Of a stretch of 21,853 bases of DNA, positions 7,679 through 15,525 are shown one piece after another. A model generated the notes under the pieces. It had not been told where the DNA came from. It searched no databases and was given only the letters and a program-made list of their open reading frames with translations. A program made the position numbers and the translations under genes. How positions within the stretch are numbered: the stretch's first letter is position 1; each line of letters starts with the position of its first letter. Source of the stretch: Flammeovirgaceae bacterium UBA4659 (lineage in GTDB: Bacteria > Bacteroidota > Bacteroidia > Cytophagales > Cyclobacteriaceae); contig DHLV01000017.1 in assembly GCA_002405445.1 (NCBI GenBank), forward strand, positions 3,001-24,853, written 5' to 3'.

Positions 7679-10138
7679 TCAACTTCGGCTTTTCCTGAGA
7701 GGACCCCTCACCGCCTGTGCGTTCCACGGGTCTTCGGGCCAGTGGTGCCTCGGGTAACGCATCCGCAGTTCTTTGCGAACCTCGTGGTAAGTAGTATTCC
7801 AAAAACTTTTCAGATCTTGTGTAACTTGCACGGGTTTATAGCCGGGTGAAAGCAAATGCAACATCACCGGGTTGTGCCCCTCGTTGACAGTTGGCGTTTC
7901 GAGCATGCCAAACATTTCCTGCAAGCGCACTTCGATGAACGGTGTGCCGCCATGGGCATCATATTGAATTTTGATCAATGAGCCGCTAGGCACCTTCAAT
8001 TGCGTGGGTGCCCATTCATTTAACTTTTGATTCAAGTCCCAGGGTAAGATCGTCTGCAACATTGCGTGTAAATCCAACCGTTGTAACTCAGCCCGCCTCG
8101 TTAACCCTCGTAAGAACGGGGCCAGCCACTCGCCTGCTGCTGCAATCAGGTGGGAGTCTTCAACCGGTGGCCAACTTTCATTTGGGCGCCACTTGGCGAG
8201 GCTGATCACACGCGCCTGCCATGCGCGCTCCGCATCACCCCAGCCCAGCAACCGAAGTCCCTCCTGTTGCAATACACCAAGCAACACTTTGACTTTCTGT
8301 TCCTCTGAAATGGTTGCAAGCGGCTTACGAGCGATCACTAAGGCACCAATACGTTCTTCGCGGGTAGCCACCACCATGCCGCGGTCGTCATCCCACCTCA
8401 CTACGTCAGTCGTCTTTGATTTGTACAAGAGGTCGTCCACATGCACAGGGGCTGCAGAAAATATTTTGCCTTCATGCTGGCCTGCATCAAGTTGGGCAAT
8501 GCAGAGCCACTCTTCTTTGTGCAGCAAGTCGTGATCGGTCAGTCGAGCCACACGGCCATTTGCCAACTTATACCGATTACCATGCTTTTCCAGTTGCTGG
8601 GCAATTCTTTCAGGGTACGCATCCATTAACAGGCGGCCTACGTCAGTGGCCACAACGGGTGCATCTTCCGCTGCTGCATTCAGCAGCCTGCGCCACACGG
8701 TTGCCAATTTTTCGATCCGCTGCAAAACATTTTTTTCGCCAAGAACTTTGTCGCCTTTTCGCCATTTTCGCAATAGTTCCACACGCAGCGTCAAGTCAGC
8801 TCCTTTTTCCTTTGGCAGTGGATCGCGCTCTTCAATAAGTGCTGCCACATCTGCTGCAAGGGCACGTTGCGTTGCAGCTAACAGCATGTGGGCTATGCGC
8901 GGGTGAGTAGGTAACTTCAGCATTTGCTTTCCACGCGAGGTGATCTTACTCCCGTCCAATGCTTCCAGGCTTTCCAACAATTGTTGCGCCTGCGCTACAG
9001 CACCTTTGGGTGGTGGGTTTACCCAGGTGAGTTCATCCAAATCGCTCACGCCCCAGTTTGCCAATTCCAATACCAACGTTGCCAAATCGGCTTCTTGCAT
9101 TTCGGGTGTACGGGTTGGTTGAAGGTGCTGGTGCGCGCCCTCGGCCCAAAGGCGGTAGCAAGTGCCCGGGCCTACCCTGCCGGCACGGCCTGCCCGCTGG
9201 TCGGCAGCATCTTTGGTTACACGTACTGTCTCCAACCGCGTAAGACCACTGCGTGGGTCAAACCGCGGCACACGTGCGTAGCCGCTATCTACTACAGTGG
9301 TAATGCCTTCGATAGTAAGTGATGTCTCAGCAATTGACGTTGCCAATACCACCTTACGCAACCCCTGCGGATGGGGCATGATCGCTTTTTGTTGATCTTG
9401 AAAAGAAAGCTCTCCATAGAGTGGCAGTACACAAGCCGTTTCATCAACGAATAAATCGCTCACTTGCCTGATCTCGCCAGTACCGGGCAAAAATACAAGC
9501 ACGTCACCTTTTGTGTGGCGAAGGGATTGCTTCACAACTTTCACAACGTTGGCGGCAAGGTTGAGTGATGCATCAGGCGGCAGGTAGTGCATGACCACCG
9601 GAAACATACGGCCCTCGCAGCGAACGATGGGTGCGTTTAACAGAACCGAAAGGCGCTCGCCATCCAGTGTTGCCGACATGATGAGGATTCTCAGGTCGGG
9701 CCTCAGTAGTTGCTGCACCTGCAGGCAAAGGGCCAGCGCCAAGTCAGCGTTCAAATTACGCTCATGAAACTCGTCAAAGATAACCAACCCAACTCCTTCC
9801 AACGAGTTGTCTTGTTGGATCTTTCTTGTCAAAATACCTTCTGTCAGTACATCGATACGCGTGTGGTGACTCGTATTGTTTTCGAAGCGTACGTGGTATC
9901 CTACGCGATTACCGATTTGCTCGCTCAATTGCTGAGACATGCGCATCGCCACCATTCGTGCTGCAAGCCGCCTTGGCTCCAACATTACAATCTTCCTTGC
10001 CTTGAGCCACGGCTCGTGAAGGAGCTCCAATGGCAAAGCGGTCGACTTTCCGGCTCCGGCCGGTGCTTCCAGCAGAACGATGTTGTACTGCTGCAACTTC
10101 GCGCGAAGCTCGGGAATAACGGTGACAATCGGCAGCAT
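7679..10138 (-). CDS. hrpB: ATP-dependent RNA helicase HrpB (DEAH family)
   Basis: This 819 aa cytoplasmic DEAH-box helicase has the normal HrpB length. Visible motifs: Walker A PAGAGKS at 26-32, DEFH in place of DEAH at 122-125, SAT at 155-157, QRAGRAGR in the second RecA-like domain, then the helicase-associated domain and the HrpB-specific C-terminal region. The DEFH variant is common in HrpB proteins. Its biological substrate is poorly known. It is the last gene of a minus-strand set: the aminotransferase stop lies 17 bases upstream of this ATG, so the two are probably co-transcribed. The family assignment is firm. Confidence 0.95.
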   Translation of the reverse strand: MLPIVTVIPELRAKLQQYNIVLLEAPAGAGKSTALPLELLHEPWLKARKIVMLEPRRLAARMVAMRMSQQLSEQIGNRVGYHVRFENNTSHHTRIDVLTEGILTRKIQQDNSLEGVGLVIFDEFHERNLNADLALALCLQVQQLLRPDLRILIMSATLDGERLSVLLNAPIVRCEGRMFPVVMHYLPPDASLNLAANVVKVVKQSLRHTKGDVLVFLPGTGEIRQVSDLFVDETACVLPLYGELSFQDQQKAIMPHPQGLRKVVLATSIAETSLTIEGITTVVDSGYARVPRFDPRSGLTRLETVRVTKDAADQRAGRAGRVGPGTCYRLWAEGAHQHLQPTRTPEMQEADLATLVLELANWGVSDLDELTWVNPPPKGAVAQAQQLLESLEALDGSKITSRGKQMLKLPTHPRIAHMLLAATQRALAADVAALIEERDPLPKEKGADLTLRVELLRKWRKGDKVLGEKNVLQRIEKLATVWRRLLNAAAEDAPVVATDVGRLLMDAYPERIAQQLEKHGNRYKLANGRVARLTDHDLLHKEEWLCIAQLDAGQHEGKIFSAAPVHVDDLLYKSKTTDVVRWDDDRGMVVATREERIGALVIARKPLATISEEQKVKVLLGVLQQEGLRLLGWGDAERAWQARVISLAKWRPNESWPPVEDSHLIAAAGEWLAPFLRGLTRRAELQRLDLHAMLQTILPWDLNQKLNEWAPTQLKVPSGSLIKIQYDAHGGTPFIEVRLQEMFGMLETPTVNEGHNPVMLHLLSPGYKPVQVTQDLKSFWNTTYHEVRKELRMRYPRHHWPEDPWNAQAVRGPLRKSRS

Positions 10139-10155
10139 TGTGCTGGAGGTATCGG

Positions 10156-11421
10156 TCAGCGTGCCAGCTCATTTACGATTGCCAGGGCACGGTCAATTTC
10201 ATTTTCGGTATTAAAAATGTGGGTGGAATGTCTCACGCCAAAAACATCGCCCTGCGAGCGCGGGCGCATGTTGGCTTTCGCCCAGTAGGCGTCCTGCAGT
10301 TGTGCACCCGTCATCCCCTCAATGTTGTAAAGGGTAATGCCTGCACACATTGCTTCTTCTTTGGGGGAGAAAATCTTCACCTTCTTGTTGTTGGTCAAAC
10401 CTTCGCGCAAGCGTTGCCCCAAGAATTTGATTCGTTCATACACGCGTTCGGGCCCGATTTGAGAATGAAAGTCGAGCGCTGCCTCCAGGCCGAGCAACAC
10501 CGAAAAGTTACCGGTGCCACGCTGGGTAAACCGAAAGCCTTCATCGGTGTGATCATCCCATCGGTAGCTGGCCACCGTTGCCCACAGGGTTTTTAAATGC
10601 TCTGCTTTCACAAACATGAAGCCGGTGCCGCACGGTGCGCCCATCCATTTGTGGAAGCAACCCACATAGGCGTCACAGTCAATATCTCTCAGATCAATTT
10701 TGATCTGCCCTACCGTTTGCGCACCGTCCAGCACGGTAAAAATCCCGCGTTTGCGGGCCTCTGCACAAATTTCTTTCACGGGCAAAATAGCACCACTACC
10801 TGAAATCATGTGCGATAACATCAATACTTTTGTATTGGGTGTGATTGCCTTCACAATCGTATCATATACGTCTGAAGCACCGGAAATCGGCTTTCCAACC
10901 GCCACTGTTTTAAAAACAGCACCGTAGCGCTTCTCCTTCAACTTCCAACTGGATTGCCCCCCGCCATGCTCCTGGTCTGTGGTGAGAATCTCATCGCCCG
11001 GCTGCAGGGTAATGCCGTTGGCAATGTAACTCATGCCATGGGTTACGTTATCTGTCATGGCAACTTCCCCCACATCGCAATGGAACAGACGGGCCACCTT
11101 GGTGCGGATGGACATCAGGTTGTTGTAGCCGCTGATGAATTGCTCCTTGTTATCGTCTTTGTAGGCCCAGTCAGCAACGTCAGTTGCCAGATAGCGGGTG
11201 TGTTCCGTCATTTTATCCACCACTACTTTTGGCATTACCCCCACCGTTCCGCAATTGAAAAACACTTTGTCTTTTGAAAGCATAAACTGATCGCGCACGC
11301 TCGCCCAAAACGTTGGGTCGTCAGGTTGCAATAACTCATTTGCATGCGCGTCATCACTAAAAAAAGGGAGCGCCACGGCCGAAAGGCCAAGGCTCTTAAG
11401 AAGTGTTCTTCTATCTAACAT
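10156..11421 (-). CDS. Class V aminotransferase-fold PLP enzyme with Tat-type leader
   Basis: This 421 aa fold-type I PLP enzyme resembles the isopenicillin-N epimerase/cysteine desulfurase group. PLP-binding residues are visible: TDNVTHG at 123-129, D232 and Q235 in DGAQ, and the Schiff-base lysine K258 in CFHKW. The N-terminus is DRRTLLK (residues 3-9) followed by a hydrophobic stretch and an AHA cleavage-like site near 25-27, matching a twin-arginine signal peptide. The enzyme is thus probably folded with its cofactor in the cytoplasm and exported to the periplasm. It sits 12 bases after the DUF3052 gene and 17 bases before hrpB in one probable operon. The substrate is unknown. No cysteine-desulfurase active-site loop is evident, so a desulfurase role is not supported. 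Confidence 0.87.
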   Translation of the reverse strand: MLDRRTLLKSLGLSAVALPFFSDDAHANELLQPDDPTFWASVRDQFMLSKDKVFFNCGTVGVMPKVVVDKMTEHTRYLATDVADWAYKDDNKEQFISGYNNLMSIRTKVARLFHCDVGEVAMTDNVTHGMSYIANGITLQPGDEILTTDQEHGGGQSSWKLKEKRYGAVFKTVAVGKPISGASDVYDTIVKAITPNTKVLMLSHMISGSGAILPVKEICAEARKRGIFTVLDGAQTVGQIKIDLRDIDCDAYVGCFHKWMGAPCGTGFMFVKAEHLKTLWATVASYRWDDHTDEGFRFTQRGTGNFSVLLGLEAALDFHSQIGPERVYERIKFLGQRLREGLTNNKKVKIFSPKEEAMCAGITLYNIEGMTGAQLQDAYWAKANMRPRSQGDVFGVRHSTHIFNTENEIDRALAIVNELAR

Positions 11422-11433
11422 AATGATCGATTT

Positions 11434-11850
11434 TTATTTCGATTTTCGGTCTTTTGTTCGGTACACAAATTTCAGCCCCGACCACACTTCGCTTACGGCA
11501 CAGACTTTTACATCTACCAAACCATTTTTCAACCCAAAGTGGCGGATGATATTTTCGTCCAAATCAGTGTTTATTTTCGATGCTTTTTTCGGCCAAGACA
11601 CCCACAACATTCCGGTGTCTACCAACAATGGCTTTGCTTTGAGAAACGCGGTCTCAAATTCTTTTTGGCTGGTGACAAAAATATGAGCAAAGTGTATGGA
11701 TTGTTTTGCCGGCCGGAGTTTGAAAGTTACTGCTGTTGGTAAAGGTGAAACCCAATCGAAATATTCTTGTGGCGCTTTGATCAAGTAGGCAGCATTGTTC
11801 TCCGCTAAACCTAATTTTTTTAACAAAGGCGTCTCTGAATAACCGGCCAT
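11434..11850 (-). CDS. DUF3052-like small protein
   Basis: This 138 aa soluble protein has no signal peptide or membrane segment. The N-terminal pattern GYSETPLLKKLGL (about residues 3-15), a central hydrophobic strand ending in LWVSWPKK (about 82-89) and a C-terminal segment VKVCAVSEVWSGLKF (about 114-128) fit the DUF3052 family as I recall it; its function is unknown. It is the first gene of a probable operon with the class V aminotransferase (12-base gap) and hrpB. The ATG is only 4 bases after a near-consensus -7 box, so the mRNA may be leaderless. Confidence in the gene is high, in the family name moderate. Confidence 0.8.
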   Translation of the reverse strand: MAGYSETPLLKKLGLAENNAAYLIKAPQEYFDWVSPLPTAVTFKLRPAKQSIHFAHIFVTSQKEFETAFLKAKPLLVDTGMLWVSWPKKASKINTDLDENIIRHFGLKNGLVDVKVCAVSEVWSGLKFVYRTKDRKSK

Positions 11851-11854
11851 CTTC

Positions 11855-11862
11855 GAAAGTTA
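11855..11862 (-). promoter_or_regulatory. Near-consensus -7 element before the DUF3052-aminotransferase-hrpB operon
   Basis: On the minus strand TAACTTTC matches 7 of 8 positions of TAnnTTTG and ends 4 bases before the ATG at 11850. If functional, transcription would begin at or very close to the start codon. No clear -33 element was seen. Confidence 0.3.
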
Positions 11863-12003
11863 GCAGGTATATCGCTAAAAACCCAAGCAAGGATTAAATT
11901 CTGAAGGGGGCGTACCCAACCAAGATGCCTTGGCAGGCGAGTAAACCTTCGGTATGAAAGACAATGGTGAGATGCTTCGGTGATGCTCAACACTAACAAC
12001 AAA

Positions 12004-12028
12004 AATCCCGACCTTTCGGGCCGGGATT
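12004..12028 (-). terminator. Intrinsic terminator after the short LPP20-like lipoprotein gene
   Basis: AATCCCG (12004-12010) pairs with CGGGATT (12022-12028), with two more C-G pairs inside, and read on the minus strand the stem is followed directly by a T tract. It lies 21 bases past the stop at 12050 and is the clearest rho-independent terminator in the window. It also insulates the downstream DUF3052 operon. Confidence 0.85.
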
Positions 12029-12049
12029 CTTTATCAAGCGGTGTACTGG

Positions 12050-12619
12050 TTAGTTCCCTTTTGCACGCTTTTCCATTTCCTGGTTGAAAGTTTCCTTGAA
12101 CTTCTCGTAATCGTAGTCTATTTTCAAGCGATCGTCCGTAGACAGGCGCTGATTGTATTGCTTTACCAAGTCATCGGCAGAAAGCTCAATGGCGATATAA
12201 GTCTTGTAGTTGCCTTCTTTGGTTTGTACCAGTTTTTCACAAATGGTGCGGATACCCTGTAATGTCTGATCTACAACTTCGCGGTTCAATTGCTCAAACT
12301 TCTGTTCCAATTCTTCTTTGCGGTTCATTGCACGCGAATTGGTGTAGTTGTCGGTAACTGTCTTCACGGTTGTTTGTATCGACTGCGCCAATTCGTTGCG
12401 GGCATTGGTCAAAGCCTTCTTCTTGGACGTTACCTGATCCATACTTTCGCCAATTGAGTTGGCACGAAATACTTTGTTGTTGGTGAAAAAATCAGCACCC
12501 GAGCAAGGCACGACTACTTCTTTTTCGCCATCCGGTGCTTTTTGTTTGGTTTTGCATCCAGCAATCAACATTGCTGCTACGGCAACTATCAACAAAGAAA
12601 AATTCGCTATTCTTTTCAT
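12050..12619 (-). CDS. LPP20-like lipoprotein (short)
   Basis: This 189 aa protein has a lipoprotein signal peptide: a hydrophobic stretch then LIAGC with the acylated C22. It is probably anchored in the outer membrane facing the periplasm. The mature part holds a helix with a QVTSKKKALTNARNEL pattern (about 63-78) that resembles the core helix of LPP20-type domains, then a charged glutamate/lysine-rich helical stretch and the strand YKTYIAIEL (about 138-146). It lies 182 bases downstream of a longer LPP20-like lipoprotein on the same strand and ends at a strong terminator, so the two are probably one unit. No exact promoter element was found just upstream. The function is unknown. Confidence 0.8.
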   Translation of the reverse strand: MKRIANFSLLIVAVAAMLIAGCKTKQKAPDGEKEVVVPCSGADFFTNNKVFRANSIGESMDQVTSKKKALTNARNELAQSIQTTVKTVTDNYTNSRAMNRKEELEQKFEQLNREVVDQTLQGIRTICEKLVQTKEGNYKTYIAIELSADDLVKQYNQRLSTDDRLKIDYDYEKFKETFNQEMEKRAKGN

Positions 12620-12754
12620 ATACTTTGGATTATTGGTTTACAATTTATTCAGGCTTATGCAATTTATAGGCCACATTTTTTCTTCTACTGATTATCGTTC
12701 TCCGGTTTAAATTTAATCATTAAAAGCATATCAAACATCAATCACTTTGGTTGT

Positions 12755-12768
12755 GAGTTGGGCAACTC
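12755..12768. other. Small inverted repeat between the two lipoprotein genes
   Basis: TGAGTT (12754-12759) and AACTCA (12764-12769) flank GGGC, giving a 6-bp stem with a 4-base loop. No T run follows on the minus strand, so it is not an intrinsic terminator. It could be an RNA processing or pausing hairpin inside the lipoprotein transcript, or chance. Confidence 0.2.
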
Positions 12769-12801
12769 AGCTTCCTTCCAATTCTTTCAACTATAGTTAT
12801 T

Positions 12802-14178
12802 CTACTGCAAAATTGAATTTAACAACTCCGGCAGTTTTTCTTTCTCCAGCACGTCCAATGACTTGTTGTAGGCTTCCTGGCTTGATCTTTCATAATCGAG
12901 GCTAAAGCCTTTGATCCGATCCAAGGTGGTAGCATATATCTCTCTGTTGTCTTTAACGGAGGAAACCCTGATCACGGCTGTCACATAAGTAATAAATATG
13001 CTTCCGGAAACTGCCCCTTTTTCTGAGAAGGCGTCCACATCCAGCGCCAGCTCTGCTTTGCTCTTTTGTTCGGTGAACTCAAAGCCGGCATTGGTCAGGT
13101 AGTTTTTGATCTTATTGGTGATCTGCTGGGTCGATTTCACATTTCCAAGACTCTTTTCAACCGCTGCGACATACACCAGCGGCCGCTGCACACGCAACAA
13201 AATGGCAGCGCGCGGCACCACAAACTTTTGTACTACCAGCGAGTCAATTTTGGTAGCTGAGCCCCCCGCAAAACTGAGAGGGTTCACTTTGATTGCCACT
13301 GTTTGTTCCAGATCGCGGGAGCTGATTTTTGTCAATAAAACCTTTGCAGCGCCCTCGGCATTAGTTTTGTAGTCTGGAAATACGTTGCCCGCACCTTTTT
13401 CAAATACGGCACGCAAGGGCAAATCGGCAATCCTTTTTTTGGTGGCCTTGTCGTATGCGAATGCAGTGAAAGCCTGGTCGCCAATCGACACCCTGCGATT
13501 AAGGGTGACTTCGGTGGGCGTAGCTGCGATCTCAATCTTGTCCAAGAGCAATTGCATGCTTGCAATCACTTCGCTGGTGAGCAATATCTCCCTGCCTTCG
13601 AAATCCAGGCGTATGGGCTCTGCAAGGTACTTTTCAATGGCCCTGAAACCTTGGTAATAAAACCCGAGCGCCAACACCAGATCGTTGCTTCGCTCTGCCT
13701 GTTTCGCTTTGCTGAAAAAATCCAGCCCAATACTTACGGCATTTCGCTTCTGCTCGTCTTTGATTTCTTTATACCGCTGCTTCGACAAGCGATAATACAC
13801 CCAATAGTTGCGGTCGTCCTCCCAGGAGTCCACCTGCTCAAATTCCTCAATCTCATCTGCTGCCGTGGTTTTTACGATTTGCTCGTATCGCTCCTGAAAC
13901 TCTTTATTGGCATCGATTTGACTGAGTACCGAAGTACTGGAAACATTGACCTTGATTTCAGATACTAAGTCTTCGAGTGCACTCTTTTTTGCCGCTTGCA
14001 CGTAGTTACTGGCCCCAGCCTTGGTACTGTGGCCGATGCCTATGTAGTAAAATGACTGGTCGGGTTTTGCGGAAAGCCACACCGGCTTCTTGTTCTGCAA
14101 ATCATTTTTGACCGAAGGATTGGTAACGGATGGGCTGCATGCACCCAATATCAAAGCAAAAATCAGGGCGTGTTTCAC
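12802..14178 (-). CDS. LPP20 family lipoprotein (long)
   Basis: This 458 aa protein starts with GTG at 14176-14178. Its short signal ends at LGAC, so C14 is the predicted lipidated cysteine. An LPP20-type domain follows: the PVWLS strand (about 32-36), FYYIGIG (about 43-49), then the helix AAKKSALEDLVSEIKV (about 62-77). The middle (about 150-215) is helical and reminiscent of tetratricopeptide helices. The region 225-310 looks like a beta-sandwich, and the end (about 330-458) an alpha/beta domain like those of periplasmic LpoB/FlgT-type proteins, an inference from pattern only. It heads the two-lipoprotein unit. A GTG start and a long leader (about 65 bases) from the -7 box at 14249-14256 may hold its expression down. 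Confidence 0.82.
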   Translation of the reverse strand: MKHALIFALILGACSPSVTNPSVKNDLQNKKPVWLSAKPDQSFYYIGIGHSTKAGASNYVQAAKKSALEDLVSEIKVNVSSTSVLSQIDANKEFQERYEQIVKTTAADEIEEFEQVDSWEDDRNYWVYYRLSKQRYKEIKDEQKRNAVSIGLDFFSKAKQAERSNDLVLALGFYYQGFRAIEKYLAEPIRLDFEGREILLTSEVIASMQLLLDKIEIAATPTEVTLNRRVSIGDQAFTAFAYDKATKKRIADLPLRAVFEKGAGNVFPDYKTNAEGAAKVLLTKISSRDLEQTVAIKVNPLSFAGGSATKIDSLVVQKFVVPRAAILLRVQRPLVYVAAVEKSLGNVKSTQQITNKIKNYLTNAGFEFTEQKSKAELALDVDAFSEKGAVSGSIFITYVTAVIRVSSVKDNREIYATTLDRIKGFSLDYERSSQEAYNKSLDVLEKEKLPELLNSILQ

Positions 14179-14248
14179 AAACTAAATTGGGTTAACAAAC
14201 GTTTTTTCGATGAAATAGTAACCATTTCCCGTGCCAAAAAACGTCAGG

Positions 14249-14256
14249 CAAAGCTA
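14249..14256 (-). promoter_or_regulatory. TAnnTTTG -7 element upstream of the long LPP20 lipoprotein
   Basis: The minus-strand sequence TAGCTTTG is an exact TAnnTTTG match, about 70 bases upstream of the GTG at 14178. A TTG lies further upstream but at a short spacing of 14 bases, so -33 support is weak. Confidence 0.4.
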
Positions 14257-14338
14257 AATGGTTAATACCGCAACTGATAATTTTTAGGGGAAGTCATCAA
14301 AAAATAATTTTTGAGTAATAATTGAGATGAGTTCTGTG

Positions 14339-14346
14339 TAACTTTA
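14339..14346 (+). promoter_or_regulatory. Near-consensus -7 element upstream of the CHRD/SOD-like lipoprotein
   Basis: TAACTTTA matches 7 of 8 positions of TAnnTTTG and sits 20 bases before the ATG at 14367, predicting a leader of about 15 bases. A TTTG at 14310-14313 lies upstream, but its 25-base spacing is longer than usual. Confidence 0.3.
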
Positions 14347-14366
14347 GAATTCGAATAAAAGGCGGC

Positions 14367-14870
14367 ATGAAGAGCACAATAATCCTTTGGGTACTGGCTG
14401 GGCTGGTCTTGTTTTCGTGTCAGAAAAGCGATCCCTTGGTTGAATTTACCGGAAATCAGGTTGTTTACGCACTGCTACCGGGCTCGACATATTCCATATC
14501 AGGCACGGCATTGTTGAAAGAAAAGAAAGATGGCAGCACGCAGGTTGTGATTGAACTGACGGGCACCTCGGGTGATACCAAGCACCCAGTTCATCTGCAC
14601 AAAGGCGACCTTGCGGAAGTGGGTGCCCCCATCGCAGCCATGCTTACACCGGTGGCCGGGCGGACGGGCAAAAGCACGACCGATATTTTTCAATTGGAGG
14701 ATGAAACGAAGATTTCATACCAAGAATTCATCAAAATGAAGGCTTGCATCAAGGTACATCTTGCCGCCTCCGGCCCATCAAAAGACGTGATTTTAGCGGC
14801 AGGGAACATCGGCATTGCCGTTGCCAACCCCGGAGGCCGCCTGGCAGTGGGTATTTGCCGCAGCAACTGA
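14367..14870 (+). CDS. Small lipoprotein with CHRD or Cu/Zn-SOD-like pattern
   Basis: This 167 aa protein has a hydrophobic signal ending in VLFSC (predicted lipidated C18), so it should be an envelope lipoprotein. The mature part is strand-rich. It shows HPVHLHKGD (H73, H76, H78) and later CIKVHLAASGP (C127, H131), then a glycine-rich end with C164. The paired HxH and VHLA motifs recall CHRD domains and the related superoxide-dismutase-like beta-sandwich, in which the histidines can bind metal. I cannot say whether it is enzymatic. It is transcribed alone on the plus strand, divergent from the LPP20 locus, and its stop lies only 2 bases from the stop of the opposing thioredoxin-fold gene. 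Confidence 0.72.
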   Translation: MKSTIILWVLAGLVLFSCQKSDPLVEFTGNQVVYALLPGSTYSISGTALLKEKKDGSTQVVIELTGTSGDTKHPVHLHKGDLAEVGAPIAAMLTPVAGRTGKSTTDIFQLEDETKISYQEFIKMKACIKVHLAASGPSKDVILAAGNIGIAVANPGGRLAVGICRSN

Positions 14871-14872
14871 AG

Positions 14873-15445
14873 CTACCTTCCTCCCTCTTGTTTTACCGAT
14901 TGTGCACCATACGGTGATTGATAGGTTTTCAGAAAGTCAGCATAAGCGTTGCCGCCTTTCTTGTGCTCATTCGCCAAAAAGAAAATGAGTAACGGGTGGA
15001 ACTCCTCCGGTTTGCGGTACCCCGGGATCGGATATACGCCCGAGTAGTCTTCTTCCATAAAAGTAACGGTAGGGTAACTGAGTTGATTATTCAACAGGGC
15101 AGCCGCCAGTTGATGGGCGCCCGAATTGCCCTGCGCGATAAACTTAAACGTAGTACCCTGAAAAACAACATCTTCGCGCTGCTCTGCATTAAATTTTACG
15201 GGGTAGTATTTTTCATTCAGAATCTTTGCGATGGTCGGGTCAGCAAAGGTGTTCTTATCCATCACTTTGCACCAACCGCACCAGTCGGTGTACACATCAA
15301 CAAACAGTTTGCGTTTTTCAGTTTTTGACCTCTCTACCGCCTGCTCAAAAGTCAGCCAGTTTACTGTGGCTGTTTTTGCTTGATCTGTTTGTGCGAAAAT
15401 TGCCGGGCCTACCAGCAACAATAAAAACCCAATTGATTTTTTCAT
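14873..15445 (-). CDS. Periplasmic thioredoxin-fold protein
   Basis: With the ATG at 15445 this is 190 aa, starting with a clean signal peptide (MKKSIGF, a hydrophobic stretch, then FAQ near residue 19). An ATG at 15496 would add 17 residues, but an exact -7 promoter box at 15462-15469 falls inside that extension, so the shorter start is better. The active site is WCGWC (C56-C59) in the order KLFVDVYTDWCGWC, typical of thioredoxin-like proteins of the DUF255/thioredoxin_7 kind. It probably acts as a disulphide reductase or isomerase in the periplasm. A cis-proline is likely in SYPTVTF. It overlaps no gene but is convergent, 2 bases apart, with the lipoprotein to its left. Confidence 0.88.
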   Translation of the reverse strand: MKKSIGFLLLLVGPAIFAQTDQAKTATVNWLTFEQAVERSKTEKRKLFVDVYTDWCGWCKVMDKNTFADPTIAKILNEKYYPVKFNAEQREDVVFQGTTFKFIAQGNSGAHQLAAALLNNQLSYPTVTFMEEDYSGVYPIPGYRKPEEFHPLLIFFLANEHKKGGNAYADFLKTYQSPYGAQSVKQEGGR

Positions 15446-15461
15446 AAAATGATTGATCATA

Positions 15462-15492
15462 CAAAGGTAATCATTTACCGCCAAAGCTTCAA
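15462..15492 (-). promoter_or_regulatory. Promoter of the thioredoxin-fold gene
   Basis: On the minus strand TTG (15490-15492) is followed after 20 bases by TACCTTTG (15462-15469), an exact TAnnTTTG -7 box at good spacing. Transcription should start about 10 bases before the ATG at 15445. This is the best -33/-7 pair in the window. Confidence 0.6.
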
Positions 15493-15525
15493 TCAACAGC
15501 GATGCCCAAGAAGTAACCCTTTGAC

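Noticed and set aside
15446..15496. Longer N-terminus of the thioredoxin-fold protein from the ATG at 15496
   Set aside because: The extra 17 residues precede a complete signal peptide, and an exact promoter -7 box lies within this stretch.
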